Source of the DNA: Streptomyces cyaneogriseus subsp. noncyanogenus
GTDB taxonomy: Bacteria; Actinomycetota; Actinomycetes; Streptomycetales; Streptomycetaceae
Reading direction: 5' to 3'
NCBI RefSeq assembly: GCF_000931445.1
Contig: NZ_CP010849.1
Location: 2,356,001-2,420,000, forward strand
Length of the DNA stretch: 64,000 bases
Shown: positions 8,117 to 22,291 of the stretch, in pieces
Layout: every line of letters starts with the position of its first letter
Position numbering within the stretch: position 1 is the first letter of the stretch
Notes under the pieces: model-generated
Told to the model about the DNA's origin: nothing
The model's input: the letters and a program-made list of their open reading frames with translations, nothing else
Database searches by the model: none
Position numbers and translations under genes: made by a program

Positions 8117-9148
8117 GTGACCTTCAAGGCCGAGTACATCTGGATCGACGGCACCGCGCCCACCGCCAAGCTTCGTTCCAAGACGAAGATCATCGAGGGC
8201 GCCCCCGCCGGTCTGGACGCGCTGCCGCTCTGGGGCTTCGACGGGTCCTCCACCAACCAGGCCGAGGGCAGTTCCTCGGACTGCGTGCTGAAGCCGGTCT
8301 TCTCCTGCCCCGACCCGATCCGCGGCGGCGACGACGTGCTGGTGCTCTGCGAGGTCCTCGACACGGACCTGACCCCGCACCCCACCAACACCCGCGCCGC
8401 GCTGGCCGAGGTCGCCGAGCGGTTCGCCGGCCAGGAGCCGATCTTCGGCATCGAGCAGGAGTACACCTTCTTCAAGGACGGCTACCCGCTGGGCTTCCCC
8501 AAGGGCGGCTTCCCGGCCCCGCAGGGCGGCTACTACTGCGGTGTCGGCTCCGACGAGATCTTCGGCCGTGACGTGGTCGAGGCACACCTCGACAACTGCC
8601 TGAAGGCGGGTCTGGGCATCTCCGGCATCAACGCCGAGGTCATGCCGGGCCAGTGGGAGTTCCAGGTCGGCCCCCTCGCCCCGCTGGTCGTCGCCGACCA
8701 GCTCTGGGTGGCCCGCTGGCTGCTGTACCGCACCGCCGAGGACTTCGGCATCGCCGCCACCCTCGACCCCAAGCCGGTCAAGGGCGACTGGAACGGCGCC
8801 GGCGCGCACACCAACTTCTCCACCAAGGCCATGCGCGAGGGCTACGACGCGATCATCACCGCCTGCGAGGCGCTCGGCGAGGGCTCCAAGCCGCTGGATC
8901 ACGTCAAGAACTACGGCGCCGGCATCGACGACCGTCTGACGGGCCTGCACGAGACCGCCCCGTGGGACCAGTACTCCTACGGCGTCTCCGACCGCGGTGC
9001 CTCGGTCCGCATCCCGTGGCAGGTCGAGAAGGACGGCAAGGGCTACATCGAGGACCGCCGTCCCAACGCCAACGTCGACCCGTACGTGGTGACCCGGCTG
9101 CTCGTCGACACCTGCTGCACGGCGCTGGAGAAGGCCGGCCAGGTCTGA
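8117..9148 (+). CDS. glnII: Type II (eukaryote-like) glutamine synthetase (GSII)
   Basis: GSII makes glutamine from glutamate and ammonium like GSI but belongs to the eukaryote-like family found in Streptomyces, Frankia and rhizobia. The 343-residue length is typical. Motifs include WGFDGSSTNQAEGSSSD at the ammonium/ATP site, EQEYTFF, the GII signature around WNGAGAHTNFST, and DRGASVRIP. No adenylylation-site tyrosine region is present, as expected for a heat-labile GSII not controlled by GlnE. The GTG start at 8117 follows GAAGGAAG. The GlnR-like box and TTGACA upstream suggest nitrogen-limited expression. Confidence 0.97.
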   Translation: MTFKAEYIWIDGTAPTAKLRSKTKIIEGAPAGLDALPLWGFDGSSTNQAEGSSSDCVLKPVFSCPDPIRGGDDVLVLCEVLDTDLTPHPTNTRAALAEVAERFAGQEPIFGIEQEYTFFKDGYPLGFPKGGFPAPQGGYYCGVGSDEIFGRDVVEAHLDNCLKAGLGISGINAEVMPGQWEFQVGPLAPLVVADQLWVARWLLYRTAEDFGIAATLDPKPVKGDWNGAGAHTNFSTKAMREGYDAIITACEALGEGSKPLDHVKNYGAGIDDRLTGLHETAPWDQYSYGVSDRGASVRIPWQVEKDGKGYIEDRRPNANVDPYVVTRLLVDTCCTALEKAGQV

Positions 9149-9161
9149 TCCGTTCCGCTTC

Positions 9162-9204
9162 CGCGCGAGGGGCGTCCACCGTCGAGGTGGGCGCCCCTCG
9201 CGCG
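9162..9204 (+). terminator. glnII terminator hairpin
   Basis: A 19-bp inverted repeat with one G-T pair (9162-9180, 9186-9204) begins 13 bp after the glnII stop. Confidence 0.85.
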
Positions 9205-9291
9205 CGTGGACCGTCGGTTTCCGGACAGGCGGGCGTCCACGCAGTGAGAGGGAGGGTCCTGCCGGGCCCCGGGGTCTGCTTCAATGGGTCC

Positions 9292-9414
9292 ATGGCCAGC
9301 CTCCAGAAGCTCAGCACGCCGGGTCGCCACGACCTCGAGCCCTTCTGGCCTTCCCGTCAGCACCACGACTTCGACCGGGTGTGTTGCCGCGCGACGAACG
9401 CGCCGGCCCTCTGA
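9292..9414 (+). CDS. Possible short leader peptide (40 aa) ahead of winged-helix regulator
   Basis: A 40-codon frame with ATG at 9292 ends in SRQHHDFDRVCCRATNAPAL. This resembles the HVDL-x-RV-x-x-x-x-CR ending of short Streptomyces leader peptides thought to work by ribosome-mediated attenuation, some of them cysteine-responsive. It carries two adjacent cysteine codons. It lies alone between the glnII terminator and the regulator at 9554, with 139 bp to that gene. The ribosome binding site is weak, so this remains a proposal. Confidence 0.4.
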   Translation: MASLQKLSTPGRHDLEPFWPSRQHHDFDRVCCRATNAPAL

Positions 9415-9553
9415 CAGCCCTGCACCCGGCACCCGCCGTACCACGGCTTTCGGTCCGCGCGCACCGCGTACGTCCCTCCCTCGGCCCGCCCGGCACGATC
9501 CGGCGCCCGCCGAGCTCTCCGACGAACCCCTCGCGCGAAAGAGCTGACCTCCC

Positions 9554-10147
9554 ATGGCGACCACCCGTTCCCTGACCACCGCCACGCTCACCTCCCCGGC
9601 TTCTCCGTCCGCCCCGGCCGCGAGCGGCCCGCGGCACCGGCTGCGCTCCGTCGGCCGGGACGAGACCGTCACCGTCACCGACCTCCTGCCGCCCGGCGCC
9701 ACCTGGCTGCCCGCGCCCCAGCACACCCTGCCCGCGCTGCCGGGGCAGCCGCCGATGGTCGGCTACCTGCTGCTGGTCCCCGCCGACCAGCAGCCGCCGT
9801 TCCCGGTGGCGGTGCCGGAACCGGCGCCGCCCGCCGCCGCCGGGCCCGGCGGCGACGCGCTGATCGCGATCGACACCGTGCGCCGCGTCGCCGCGGTCGC
9901 GGGAAGGCAACTGGACCTGACCTACCTGGAGTTCGAACTGCTCGCCCACCTCGTCGCCCACCCGCACCGGGTGCACACGCGGGACCAGCTCGTCACCACC
10001 GTGTGGGGGTACGGCCATGTGGGCGACGGACGCACCGTCGACGTCCACATCGCCCGCCTGCGCCGCAAGATGGGCGCCGAGCACCGGGGCGCGATCCAGA
10101 CCGTGCGGCGCGTCGGGTACAAGTACGTGCCGCCGTCGGACCGCTGA
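9554..10147 (+). CDS. Orphan winged-helix (OmpR/PhoB-type) transcriptional regulator
   Basis: The C-terminal hundred residues of this 197-residue protein form an OmpR/PhoB-type winged helix: LDLTYLEFELLAHLVAHPHR, HTRDQLVTTVWGY, then the recognition and wing segment RTVDVHIARLRRKMG ending in TVRRVGYKYVP. There is no receiver domain with a phosphorylatable aspartate; instead the N-terminus is a Pro/Ala-rich, weakly structured region. It is therefore an orphan DNA-binding protein, not a classical response regulator, and has no sensor kinase neighbour. A possible leader peptide upstream may control it. Confidence 0.88.
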   Translation: MATTRSLTTATLTSPASPSAPAASGPRHRLRSVGRDETVTVTDLLPPGATWLPAPQHTLPALPGQPPMVGYLLLVPADQQPPFPVAVPEPAPPAAAGPGGDALIAIDTVRRVAAVAGRQLDLTYLEFELLAHLVAHPHRVHTRDQLVTTVWGYGHVGDGRTVDVHIARLRRKMGAEHRGAIQTVRRVGYKYVPPSDR

Positions 10148-10212
10148 CGCCGGCCTCTGCCGTCGGCAGACAGCCGTTCCCCCCGGGGCCCGCGCCCGTC
10201 AGGATCAGCACC

Positions 10213-11250
10213 ATGAGACTGCTGACACTGGGCGGCACCGAGTTCGTGGGCCGCGCCGTCGTGGAGGCCGCGCTGCGGCGCGGCTGGGACGTGACCGTCT
10301 TCCACCGGGGGCGGCACCCCGCCCCGCCCGGCGCGCGGTCGCTGCACGGCGACCGCACCGCCCCCGGAGGGCTCGCCGCCCTCGCCGAAGGCACCTGGGA
10401 CGCCGTCGTCGACACCTGGTCGGCGGCGCCCGGCGCGGTGCGGGACACGGCGCGGCTGCTGCGGGGCCGCGCCGGGCGGTACGCGTACATCTCCAGTTGC
10501 TCGGTGTACGCCTGGCCGCCGGCCCCCGGGTACACCGAGGACGCCCCGCTGGTGGCGGACGCCTCGCCCGACGCCGGGCCGAGCGGCTACGCCCGGGACA
10601 AGCGGGGCGGCGAACTGGCCGTCCTGGACGCCTTCGGCGGGGACGCCTCGCTGCTGGTGCGGGCCGGGCTGATCCTCGGGCCGTACGAGAACGTGGGCCG
10701 GCTGCCGTGGTGGCTGGGCCGGGCGGCGCGCGGCGGCCCGATGCTCGCCCCGGGCCCGCGCGACCTGCCCTTGCAGTTCATCGACGTACGCGACCTCGCC
10801 GAGTGGCTGCTGGGAGCCGTGGCGCGAGGGCTGGGCGGCCCCTTCAACGTGACCGGGCCGCAGGGGCACGCCACGATGGAGGAACTCCTGCGGGAGTGCG
10901 TGCGGGTCACGGGCGGGGCCGCCGAGCTGTGCTGGACGCCGCCCGAGACGGTCCTCGCGGCCGGTGTCGAGCCGTGGACGCAGCTGCCGGTGTGGGTGCC
11001 GCCGGGCAGCGTCCTGCACGACGAGGTGTACCGCGCGGACGTCTCCCGCGCCCTGGCCACCGGCCTGCGCTGCCGCCCCGTCGCCGAGACCGTCGCCGCC
11101 ACCCGGGACTGGCTGGAGAGCATCGGCGGCACGGCGCCCCGGCGTCCGGACCGCCCGCCGGTCGGGCTCGCCCCGGAGACGGAGGCCGAGGTACTCGCCG
11201 CCGGGGGGGTGCGGCTGACACCGTCCCCGGCCCGGGGGGCGGCCCAGTGA
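10213..11250 (+). CDS. NAD-dependent epimerase/dehydratase (extended SDR family)
   Basis: This 345-residue protein starts with the NAD(P)-binding pattern LLTLGGTEFVGRAVVEAAL and continues with DTWSAAPGAV, YISSCSVYAW and the catalytic YARDK (Y-x-x-x-K). These place it among atypical or extended short-chain dehydrogenases that act on nucleotide sugars or related substrates. The LGGTxFVG variant is typical of reductase-like members. Substrate unknown; neighbours (a regulator and a TPR protein) give no pathway. The start at ATG 10213 follows a weak AGGATCAGC site. Confidence 0.85.
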   Translation: MRLLTLGGTEFVGRAVVEAALRRGWDVTVFHRGRHPAPPGARSLHGDRTAPGGLAALAEGTWDAVVDTWSAAPGAVRDTARLLRGRAGRYAYISSCSVYAWPPAPGYTEDAPLVADASPDAGPSGYARDKRGGELAVLDAFGGDASLLVRAGLILGPYENVGRLPWWLGRAARGGPMLAPGPRDLPLQFIDVRDLAEWLLGAVARGLGGPFNVTGPQGHATMEELLRECVRVTGGAAELCWTPPETVLAAGVEPWTQLPVWVPPGSVLHDEVYRADVSRALATGLRCRPVAETVAATRDWLESIGGTAPRRPDRPPVGLAPETEAEVLAAGGVRLTPSPARGAAQ

Positions 11251-11344
11251 CCCGGGCCCGCCGCCGGACGGGACCGGCGCCCACACACCGCACCGGAGCG
11301 GAATACGGGTGCCGGGGCGCGGCCGTCCGTGCGAAGGTGTCCCG

Positions 11345-11890
11345 GTGAGCGCGCATGCCGACCAGAGCTGGGAAGACCGCGTGGCCGCCGCCTGGGCCGC
11401 CTTCGACACCTACGGCGAGGAGCGCGCGGCCGAGTTCCGCGCGGTGATCGACGCCCTGGCCGGCGAACTGCCGCCCGACAGCCCGCTCGGCCTGTTCGAG
11501 CGGGCCTGCGCCTGGGACTCGACGGGCCACTCGGACCAGGCCGTCCCCCTGTACCGCCGGGCGCTGGACCACGGGCTGAGCGACGTCAGCGCCTACAAGG
11601 GCCGCCGGGCCAGGATCCAGCTCGCCAGCTCGCTGCGGAACACCGGCCGTCCGCAGGAGGGCGTCGAGCTGCTCACGCCCGAACTCCACGCCCCCTCCGA
11701 CGAGCTGGACGACGCCGTGCGGGCCACGCTCGCCCTGTGCCTGTCGAGCCTCGGCCGCGACCGCGAGGGGCTGTCCCTGGTGCTGGGTGCCCTCGCCGGT
11801 CACCTGCCGCGCTACCAGAGGTCGATGGCGAACTACGCCCGGTTGCTCGTGGAGCCCGAGCCGGCGGCGGAGCGCCCCGCCGCCAGGTGA
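11345..11890 (+). CDS. Tetratricopeptide repeat protein
   Basis: This 181-residue, almost entirely helical cytosolic protein shows TPR-type spacing, e.g. ERACAWDSTGHSDQAVPLYRRAL and LASSLRNTGRPQEGVELL, and a further repeat around ALCLSSLGRDREGLSLVL. It probably serves as a protein-protein interaction scaffold. The family often sits in small Streptomyces operons without a known partner. Start is GTG 11345, in a poorly defined ribosome-binding context. The sigma-like fusion gene starts 30 bp after its stop, so the two are probably co-transcribed. Confidence 0.82.
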   Translation: MSAHADQSWEDRVAAAWAAFDTYGEERAAEFRAVIDALAGELPPDSPLGLFERACAWDSTGHSDQAVPLYRRALDHGLSDVSAYKGRRARIQLASSLRNTGRPQEGVELLTPELHAPSDELDDAVRATLALCLSSLGRDREGLSLVLGALAGHLPRYQRSMANYARLLVEPEPAAERPAAR

Positions 11891-11920
11891 CCAACGGACG
11901 CGTCGCTCGTTCTGCTGGGC

Positions 11921-13840
11921 GTGCAGCCACAGGATGTCGCCCCGCGCCCCGCACCGTCCGCCGTCTCCCCGGTCGTCGACGTCGAACAGGCCGAGGCCGC
12001 GCTCGTCGAGCATTACCCGCGCCTGGCCCGGCTCGCCTATCTGGTCCTGCCGCCGGGCCTCGGCCGCAGCCGCCGCGTCCTGACCGCGCACGCCCTCACC
12101 CAGCGGGCGCTGCCCCGCAACCGCACCGAGGCGCCCGTCATCCCGTCGCAGCCGGGCGGGCGCGAGGTCGACCCGGGCTACGCCTGCCTCCGGCTGCGGG
12201 TGCTGCGCGCGGCGCTGGCGACGGGCCTGCCGCTCAGGCGCCGGCTGCGGCTCGGCCGGCCCCCGCTGCCGCCGGTACTGCCTCAGGTGTGGGGCCTGAA
12301 GCTGTTCCCCCGCTCCGGCGGCGCCGACGAGCTGGGCCTGGACCAGCGGCTGTCCGCCCTGTCCGGGCCCGGCCGGGCCGCGTACGCGCTGCGCGGCCTG
12401 GAGAAGCTGCCCGACGGCGATGTGCGCGAGGTGCTCGCCGCCGCGGGCGTCACCGACGTGGACGCCGCGCTGGGCGAGGCCGACACGGTCCACGGGCAGT
12501 ACGCCCTGCTGGACTCCCCCGAGTTCGACCCCTGCTCGCTGGTGGCCCGGCCGACCGATCTGATGCGGCGCCGGCAGCACGGGAAGGCCGCGCTGGTCGC
12601 GGGCGCGGCCCTGGTCGTGTGCGGGGTGCTGGTCGCCCTGCCCGGCGCGGGCTGGGGCCCCGACGGGCCCGCCGCCCCGCCCTACGCGCGCAACGCGGCG
12701 GCCCAGGCCGCTCTCGACCCCGGGAAACTGATCAGGATCTCCCCCGACGCCTGGCGGACCTCGCCCCGCACCGACTTCTCCGTGTGGCCGGCCCGCGGCG
12801 GCCTCACCGGTGACCGGGCCCTGCTGCGCCGCGCCCTCGCCGTCTGGGCCCGCCCCGGCGGGACCGTGCATGTCTCGGCGACGCCGGGCACCGCCACCGG
12901 CGGCCCGCCCGGCCCCCCGCACCTGCTGTACGCGGGGAACGTCGACAACGCGCGCGTGGTGATCCTCTACGACGGTCTGCGCCTGGTCCGGTACGCCGAG
13001 CCGCGGGACGGCACGCGGGGCGCGGCCCTGGACCTCGCGCGGGCGGACAACGCGCGCCGGGCCGAGTCGGGCGCGGTGGTCCTCGACCGGTCCGACGGCA
13101 ACGTCCGCTATCTGACCGCTCCCTGGGTGACCGAGGCCGCCGAGCGGGATCTGGCCGAACCGGGCTCCGGCGCGATGGAGCTGACCCTGACCGGCGGGGT
13201 GACCTCGCCGCTGTCCAGCCCCGTCCGGCACGACGGCGGGTGTCCGTCGTGGAACGTGCTCCAACTGACCGACGGCTCCACCACACGTCTGATGACCGAC
13301 CTCGGGGAACTGGTGCCCGCCCGCCTCACCACCGGGCGGCCCGGGTCGGTCCGGGAGGCGTCCGGTGCCGAGGCGCTGCGCACCTGGAAGCCGTACGCCT
13401 GCTCGCTCGGCGCGGTGCGCGGGCAGGGCGTGCGGTCGGTGAACGCCTGGGAGTTCGCCGAGCAGTCGCTGCCCGACGACAGCGGATCGGCCGCGTGGGT
13501 GTGCACCCGGGCCGAGACCTGGCGGGGGCGCGGGGCCCGGGCGCTGGCCCAGTTCCGCGCGCCGGGCGGCCGGCACGGCGCCGTGGCGGCCGGCGGCACG
13601 GATGTGACGGCGTGCGGGGCGCGCGACCCGCACGTGCTGGCCGGGGTGCTGTGGAAGTCGGAGGAGGGCGCCTGGTACCTGCTGGCCGCCGGGAGCGACG
13701 ACACGGAGTCGGTCCGGGCGACGGGCGGGATCCGCGCCTCCGCGGACGGCAACCTGCTGACGGCACGGGCGAAGCAGGGGGCGCGGGCGAAGCTGAAGGG
13801 CACGCTGGAGGACGGGCGGAAGATCGCCGCGCTGCGGTGA
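11921..13840 (+). CDS. Sigma-factor-like N-terminus fused to membrane helix and extracytoplasmic domain
   Basis: A 639-residue protein of unknown function. Residues about 20-45 (AALVEHYPRLARLAYLVLPP) resemble ECF sigma region 2, and about 143-190 (LSALSGPGRAAYALRGLEKL then VREVLAAAGVTDVDAAL) resemble the region-4 helix-turn-helix, both degenerate. A single membrane helix follows (about 222-245, AALVAGAALVVCGVLVALPG). The last 390 residues would lie outside the cell and contain beta-rich sequence with several cysteines (e.g. DGGCPSWN, YACSLGA, AWVCTRAE, VTACGARD). Starts at GTG 11921, 30 bp after the TPR gene. It may be a membrane-tethered regulator or a fused sigma relic; I cannot say whether the sigma part binds DNA. 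Confidence 0.65.
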   Translation: MQPQDVAPRPAPSAVSPVVDVEQAEAALVEHYPRLARLAYLVLPPGLGRSRRVLTAHALTQRALPRNRTEAPVIPSQPGGREVDPGYACLRLRVLRAALATGLPLRRRLRLGRPPLPPVLPQVWGLKLFPRSGGADELGLDQRLSALSGPGRAAYALRGLEKLPDGDVREVLAAAGVTDVDAALGEADTVHGQYALLDSPEFDPCSLVARPTDLMRRRQHGKAALVAGAALVVCGVLVALPGAGWGPDGPAAPPYARNAAAQAALDPGKLIRISPDAWRTSPRTDFSVWPARGGLTGDRALLRRALAVWARPGGTVHVSATPGTATGGPPGPPHLLYAGNVDNARVVILYDGLRLVRYAEPRDGTRGAALDLARADNARRAESGAVVLDRSDGNVRYLTAPWVTEAAERDLAEPGSGAMELTLTGGVTSPLSSPVRHDGGCPSWNVLQLTDGSTTRLMTDLGELVPARLTTGRPGSVREASGAEALRTWKPYACSLGAVRGQGVRSVNAWEFAEQSLPDDSGSAAWVCTRAETWRGRGARALAQFRAPGGRHGAVAAGGTDVTACGARDPHVLAGVLWKSEEGAWYLLAAGSDDTESVRATGGIRASADGNLLTARAKQGARAKLKGTLEDGRKIAALR

Positions 13841-14027
13841 CGCGGGGCCCCGGGTGGCACGGCGGGGGCCGCCGCCCCGGCGACCGCTGAAGGGGGCCGC
13901 GCCCCGTGGCGAGGCGCCGCCCGGTGCGGGACGCGGGGGCGCGCGACGCCCGTCCCCGCGCATGGGAGCGAACACCGGTGCCCGATCTGCCCGTTCCGCG
14001 GCCGGAATCGATCGGTAAAGTGTTCGT

Positions 14028-14768
14028 ATGACTACCGGGGTACGCCGCCGCATGGGCGTCGAGGAGCGACGGCAGCAGTTGATCGGTGTCGCTCTCGAAC
14101 TGTTCAGCCGCCGCTCGCCCGACGAGGTCTCCATCGACGAGATAGCCGCCGCCGCGGGCATCTCCCGCCCGCTCGTCTACCACTACTTCCCCGGCAAACT
14201 CAGCCTCTACGAGGCGGCGTTGAAGCGGGCGGCGGAGGATCTCGCCGCCCGGTTCGCGGAACCGCAGGACGGGCCGCTGGGGGCGCGGCTGCTGCGGGTG
14301 ATGGGCCGCTTCTTCGACTTCGTCGACGAGCACGGCCCCGGATTCTCGGCGCTGATGCGGGGTGGCCCGGCGGTCCCCGCGGGCGGCACCTGCTCCATGA
14401 GCACCGCCTCGGCGACGTGCGCGCTCATCGACTCCGTCCGGCAGGCCGCGTACGACCAGATCCTGTCGCACCTGGGGGTGCCGGACCCGCCCGCGCGCCT
14501 GGAACTGGTCGTCCGCACATGGATCTCACTGGCCGAGTCGACGGCGCTGATCTGGCTGGACGGCCGGCGCGTTCCGCGCGCGGAGCTTGAGACCCAGCTC
14601 GTGCAGGACTTCGCCGCGCTGGTGGCGGTGAGCGCCGCCCACGACGAGGAGATGGGCGCGCTGCTGCGCCGCGCCCTGGCGGACGAGCCGGCCGACGGCC
14701 CCTTCCGGGAGCTGGCCGCCCGGCTCGCCACGCTGGTCCCCCAGGGGTTCCAGGCGGACGCCCCCTGA
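14028..14768 (+). CDS. TetR family transcriptional regulator
   Basis: The N-terminal HTH is clear in this 246-residue protein: RRQQLIGVALELFSRR, then VSIDEIAAAAGISRPLVYHY and FPGKLSLYEAALKR, a typical TetR helix-turn-helix with the YxYFxxK signature. The C-terminal helical ligand domain is divergent. No Shine-Dalgarno site precedes the ATG, so the transcript may be leaderless. The converging neighbour is the tautomerase-like gene; the ligand and target are unknown. Confidence 0.93.
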   Translation: MTTGVRRRMGVEERRQQLIGVALELFSRRSPDEVSIDEIAAAAGISRPLVYHYFPGKLSLYEAALKRAAEDLAARFAEPQDGPLGARLLRVMGRFFDFVDEHGPGFSALMRGGPAVPAGGTCSMSTASATCALIDSVRQAAYDQILSHLGVPDPPARLELVVRTWISLAESTALIWLDGRRVPRAELETQLVQDFAALVAVSAAHDEEMGALLRRALADEPADGPFRELAARLATLVPQGFQADAP

Positions 14769-14786
14769 GGCCCTGCCGGACAGGGC

Positions 14787-15149
14787 CTAGCCTTCCTGCT
14801 CGTACTTCCGGTAGGACGGGTCGAGTTCGCGCACCTCGGCGGAGGCGTGCAGGGCGAGGCCGCCGACCGGTTTGACGTACTGCCGCAGCAGTTCCAGCAC
14901 GGCCTCGGTGAGCCGGGCCTTGGTCTCCTCGGTGCGGCCGGCGAGCAGCCCCAGGGTGACGTGCACGACGGCGTGCCCCTCGGTGTCCGGGCCGACCGTG
15001 GTGTGCTCGGTGCGGCGGAACTGGGTCTTGCACGCGGGCGGCCTGGCCGCCGCGATGTCGACCACGGCGGTGTGCAGGGCCCGCGCGAAGGCGGGCCGGT
15101 CGAAGTCGTCCGCCAGCTCCGCGGAGTAGTCGACGGTGATCTGCGGCAT
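14787..15149 (-). CDS. 5-carboxymethyl-2-hydroxymuconate delta-isomerase-like (tautomerase superfamily)
   Basis: The 120-residue length and N-terminal proline after Met removal (MPQITVDYS) fit the CHMI branch of the tautomerase superfamily, in which Pro1 is the catalytic base. The segments PACKTQFRRTEHTTVG and HAVVHVTLGLLAGRT match the family pattern. CHMI works in homoprotocatechuate degradation in enterobacteria, but no other genes of that pathway are next to it, so the physiological substrate here is unclear. It is separated from the convergent tetR by 18 bp. Confidence 0.85.
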   Translation of the reverse strand: MPQITVDYSAELADDFDRPAFARALHTAVVDIAAARPPACKTQFRRTEHTTVGPDTEGHAVVHVTLGLLAGRTEETKARLTEAVLELLRQYVKPVGGLALHASAEVRELDPSYRKYEQEG

Positions 15150-15202
15150 GAGCCCTCCTGTTCGTGAACAGCAGGGCTCACCCTAACCGTGCGCCGCGGT
15201 GC

Positions 15203-20611
<5,409 letters not shown>

Positions 20612-20675
20612 CGGTGAGAACTCCTTGGTCGTGCGGCTCGTGCGGGTCCGACCCCGGCGTGACGGTAGCGCCGGC

Positions 20676-20692
20676 GCAAGGTTTGCAGCAAG
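20676..20692. promoter_or_regulatory. MalR-type operator upstream of amylase-pullulanase
   Basis: Two GCAAG pentamers (20676-20680 and 20688-20692, 12 bp apart) with TTTGCA between resemble the CTTGC/TGCAAG elements found elsewhere in this cluster. They lie about 65-80 bp before the start codon on the minus strand. Confidence 0.55.
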
Positions 20693-20730
20693 GGTCGTGA
20701 AAGTAACGGAAAGACATTTCACGACCCTTG
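20689..20730 (-). terminator. 14-bp inverted repeat downstream of alpha-amylase gene
   Basis: CAAGGGTCGTGAAA (20689-20702) and its exact complement (20717-20730) flank a 14-base AT-rich loop, 27 bp after the amylase stop. It could terminate the amylase transcript; it overlaps an operator-like GCAAG, so it may also serve repressor binding. Confidence 0.55.
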
Positions 20731-20756
20731 CCCGGGACCTCCGCCCCGATCCGGGC

Positions 20757-22133
20757 TCAGCAGCCGGACTTGCCGGCGTACACGGCGAGCGCCGTGTTGC
20801 CGGCGAGCGTCGCCGTGAGCTGCCCGGAGCCGTTCACGGTCACCGTCGTGCTGTTCTGCACGTTGCAGTACGTCCCGGCGGGCAGCGACGTCTGGTAGGT
20901 GCGGGTCAGCGGGCCGGACTCGTGGTTGATGGCCACGAAGCCCTTCGCGCCCCGCCCGAAGGCGATCGCGTCGCCGCCGTTGTCCCACCAGTTGGTGACC
21001 GCCTCGCCCCGGGTGGCGTTGCGGAAGGCGACCATCGACTTGATCTCCGGCCAGGCGTGCTGGCACTTCCAGCCGTCCTGCCAGCAGGCGTTCACCCGGC
21101 CGCCGTTGGGCGGCCCGGCGTCGTGGTCGGAGAACTCGTATCCGGAGTTGATGTCGGGTGCCCCGTACGGCCAGGCCAGCATGAAGACGTTGGCCAGGGT
21201 GTAGTTCGCGTTGTCCTTGTAGCTGAGCGTGGAGCCGTTGCGCTCGGTGTCGTGGTTGTCGACGAAGACGCCGGCCGAGCCGCTGCCCAGGTAGCCCCAG
21301 CCCTCGCCGTAGTTCTTGAGGTAGGCGAGGTTCTCGCTGTTGAACACGCGCTTGAGGTCGTAGGCGTAGCGGAACTCCTGGACGTCGCCGTTGCCGGTGT
21401 ACTCGGCCGGCTGGACGGCCTCCCCGGCGCCGTGGATGACCTCCTGCTTCCAGTAGACGGACGGGTTGGACAGGCGGGACTTGATGTTCGCCAGGTCGGC
21501 GGCCGGGATGTGCTTGGCGGCGTCGACGCGGAAGCCGTCCACGCCGAGCGAGAGCAGGTCGTTCAGGTACCCGGCGACGGTCTTGCGGACGTACTCCTCG
21601 CCGGTGTCGAGGTCGGCCAGGCCGACCAGCTCGCAGTTCTGGACGTTGCCGCGGTCCTGGTAGTTGGTGATCTGCGCGGTGCAGTTGTCGAAGTCGTAGG
21701 AGGAGTACAGCCCGGGGTAGTCGTACTTCGTGTACGACGAGCCGCCGGTGCCGGTGCCGCTGCCCGCCGACATGTGGTTGACCACCGCGTCGACGACCAC
21801 CTTCACGCCGGCCGCGTGACAGGTGTTCACCATGTTCCGGAAGGCCGTGCGGTCGCCGAGCCGGCCGGCGATCTTGTAGCTGACGGGCTGGTACGAGGTC
21901 CACCACTGGGCGCCCTGTATGTGCTCGGCGGGCGGGGAGACCTGGACGTAGCCGTAGCCGGCCGGACCGAGGGTGTTGGTGCACTCCCGGGCGACGGAGG
22001 CGAAGTTCCACTCGAAGAGGACGGCGGTGACGTCCTTGGATCCCGGCGGGGACGCCTGCGCGGCGGACGGGTTCATGACAAGGGCGGCAGTCGCGAGGGC
22101 GAGGGCGCCGGAGAGGAGGGTTCTGCGTGCCAT
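20757..22133 (-). CDS. Secreted alpha-amylase (GH13), no starch-binding domain
   Basis: This 458-residue extracellular enzyme endo-cleaves alpha-1,4 bonds in starch. The signal peptide is [20 protein letters not shown] then AAQA. The GH13 catalytic set is visible: [20 protein letters not shown] (nucleophile Asp), EVIHGAGE (acid/base Glu region) and [10 protein letters not shown]. Conserved cysteines typical of actinomycete amylases are present (TCHAAGV, NCTAQI, QNCELVG). Many Streptomyces amylases carry a C-terminal CBM20; this one stops after a short beta domain ([11 protein letters not shown]). ATG 22133 follows AAGGAACCCC. An operator-like palindrome lies 49-69 bp upstream. Confidence 0.95.
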   Translation of the reverse strand: MARRTLLSGALALATAALVMNPSAAQASPPGSKDVTAVLFEWNFASVARECTNTLGPAGYGYVQVSPPAEHIQGAQWWTSYQPVSYKIAGRLGDRTAFRNMVNTCHAAGVKVVVDAVVNHMSAGSGTGTGGSSYTKYDYPGLYSSYDFDNCTAQITNYQDRGNVQNCELVGLADLDTGEEYVRKTVAGYLNDLLSLGVDGFRVDAAKHIPAADLANIKSRLSNPSVYWKQEVIHGAGEAVQPAEYTGNGDVQEFRYAYDLKRVFNSENLAYLKNYGEGWGYLGSGSAGVFVDNHDTERNGSTLSYKDNANYTLANVFMLAWPYGAPDINSGYEFSDHDAGPPNGGRVNACWQDGWKCQHAWPEIKSMVAFRNATRGEAVTNWWDNGGDAIAFGRGAKGFVAINHESGPLTRTYQTSLPAGTYCNVQNSTTVTVNGSGQLTATLAGNTALAVYAGKSGC

Positions 22134-22181
22134 GTGTGGGGTTCCTTCTTCGTCGAAGGCTGTCGCGGCTCGTTGAAGACT

Positions 22182-22202
22182 CTTGCTGAAAGCTTCAGCA
22201 AG
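22182..22202. promoter_or_regulatory. MalR-type operator upstream of alpha-amylase gene
   Basis: A perfect palindrome with 9-bp arms and a 3-bp centre (CTTGCTGAA-AGC-TTCAGCAAG) lies in the amylase promoter region. The CTTGC...GCAAG ends are shared with the malE/malR and pullulanase promoters. MalR (encoded at 28.0 kb) is the likely binder. Confidence 0.7.
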
Positions 22203-22225
22203 GTTTCGGTGACGCAGATGTTAAA

Positions 22226-22253
22226 GGCCCGCCGCCCGAAAGGGCAGCGGGCC
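22226..22253 (-). terminator. aglA terminator hairpin
   Basis: GGCCCGCCGCCC-GAAA-GGGCAGCGGGCC forms a 12-bp stem with one mismatch 38 bp after the aglA stop; the loop is short. Confidence 0.65.
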
Positions 22254-22291
22254 GTACGAGATTGCCGAGAAAATTCCGGCGGGCCGGGGCG

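Noticed and set aside
10907-14161. Long minus-strand open frame over the TPR and sigma-like genes
   Set aside because: Low-complexity and domain-free; the plus-strand genes have proper ribosome sites, motifs and a membrane helix.
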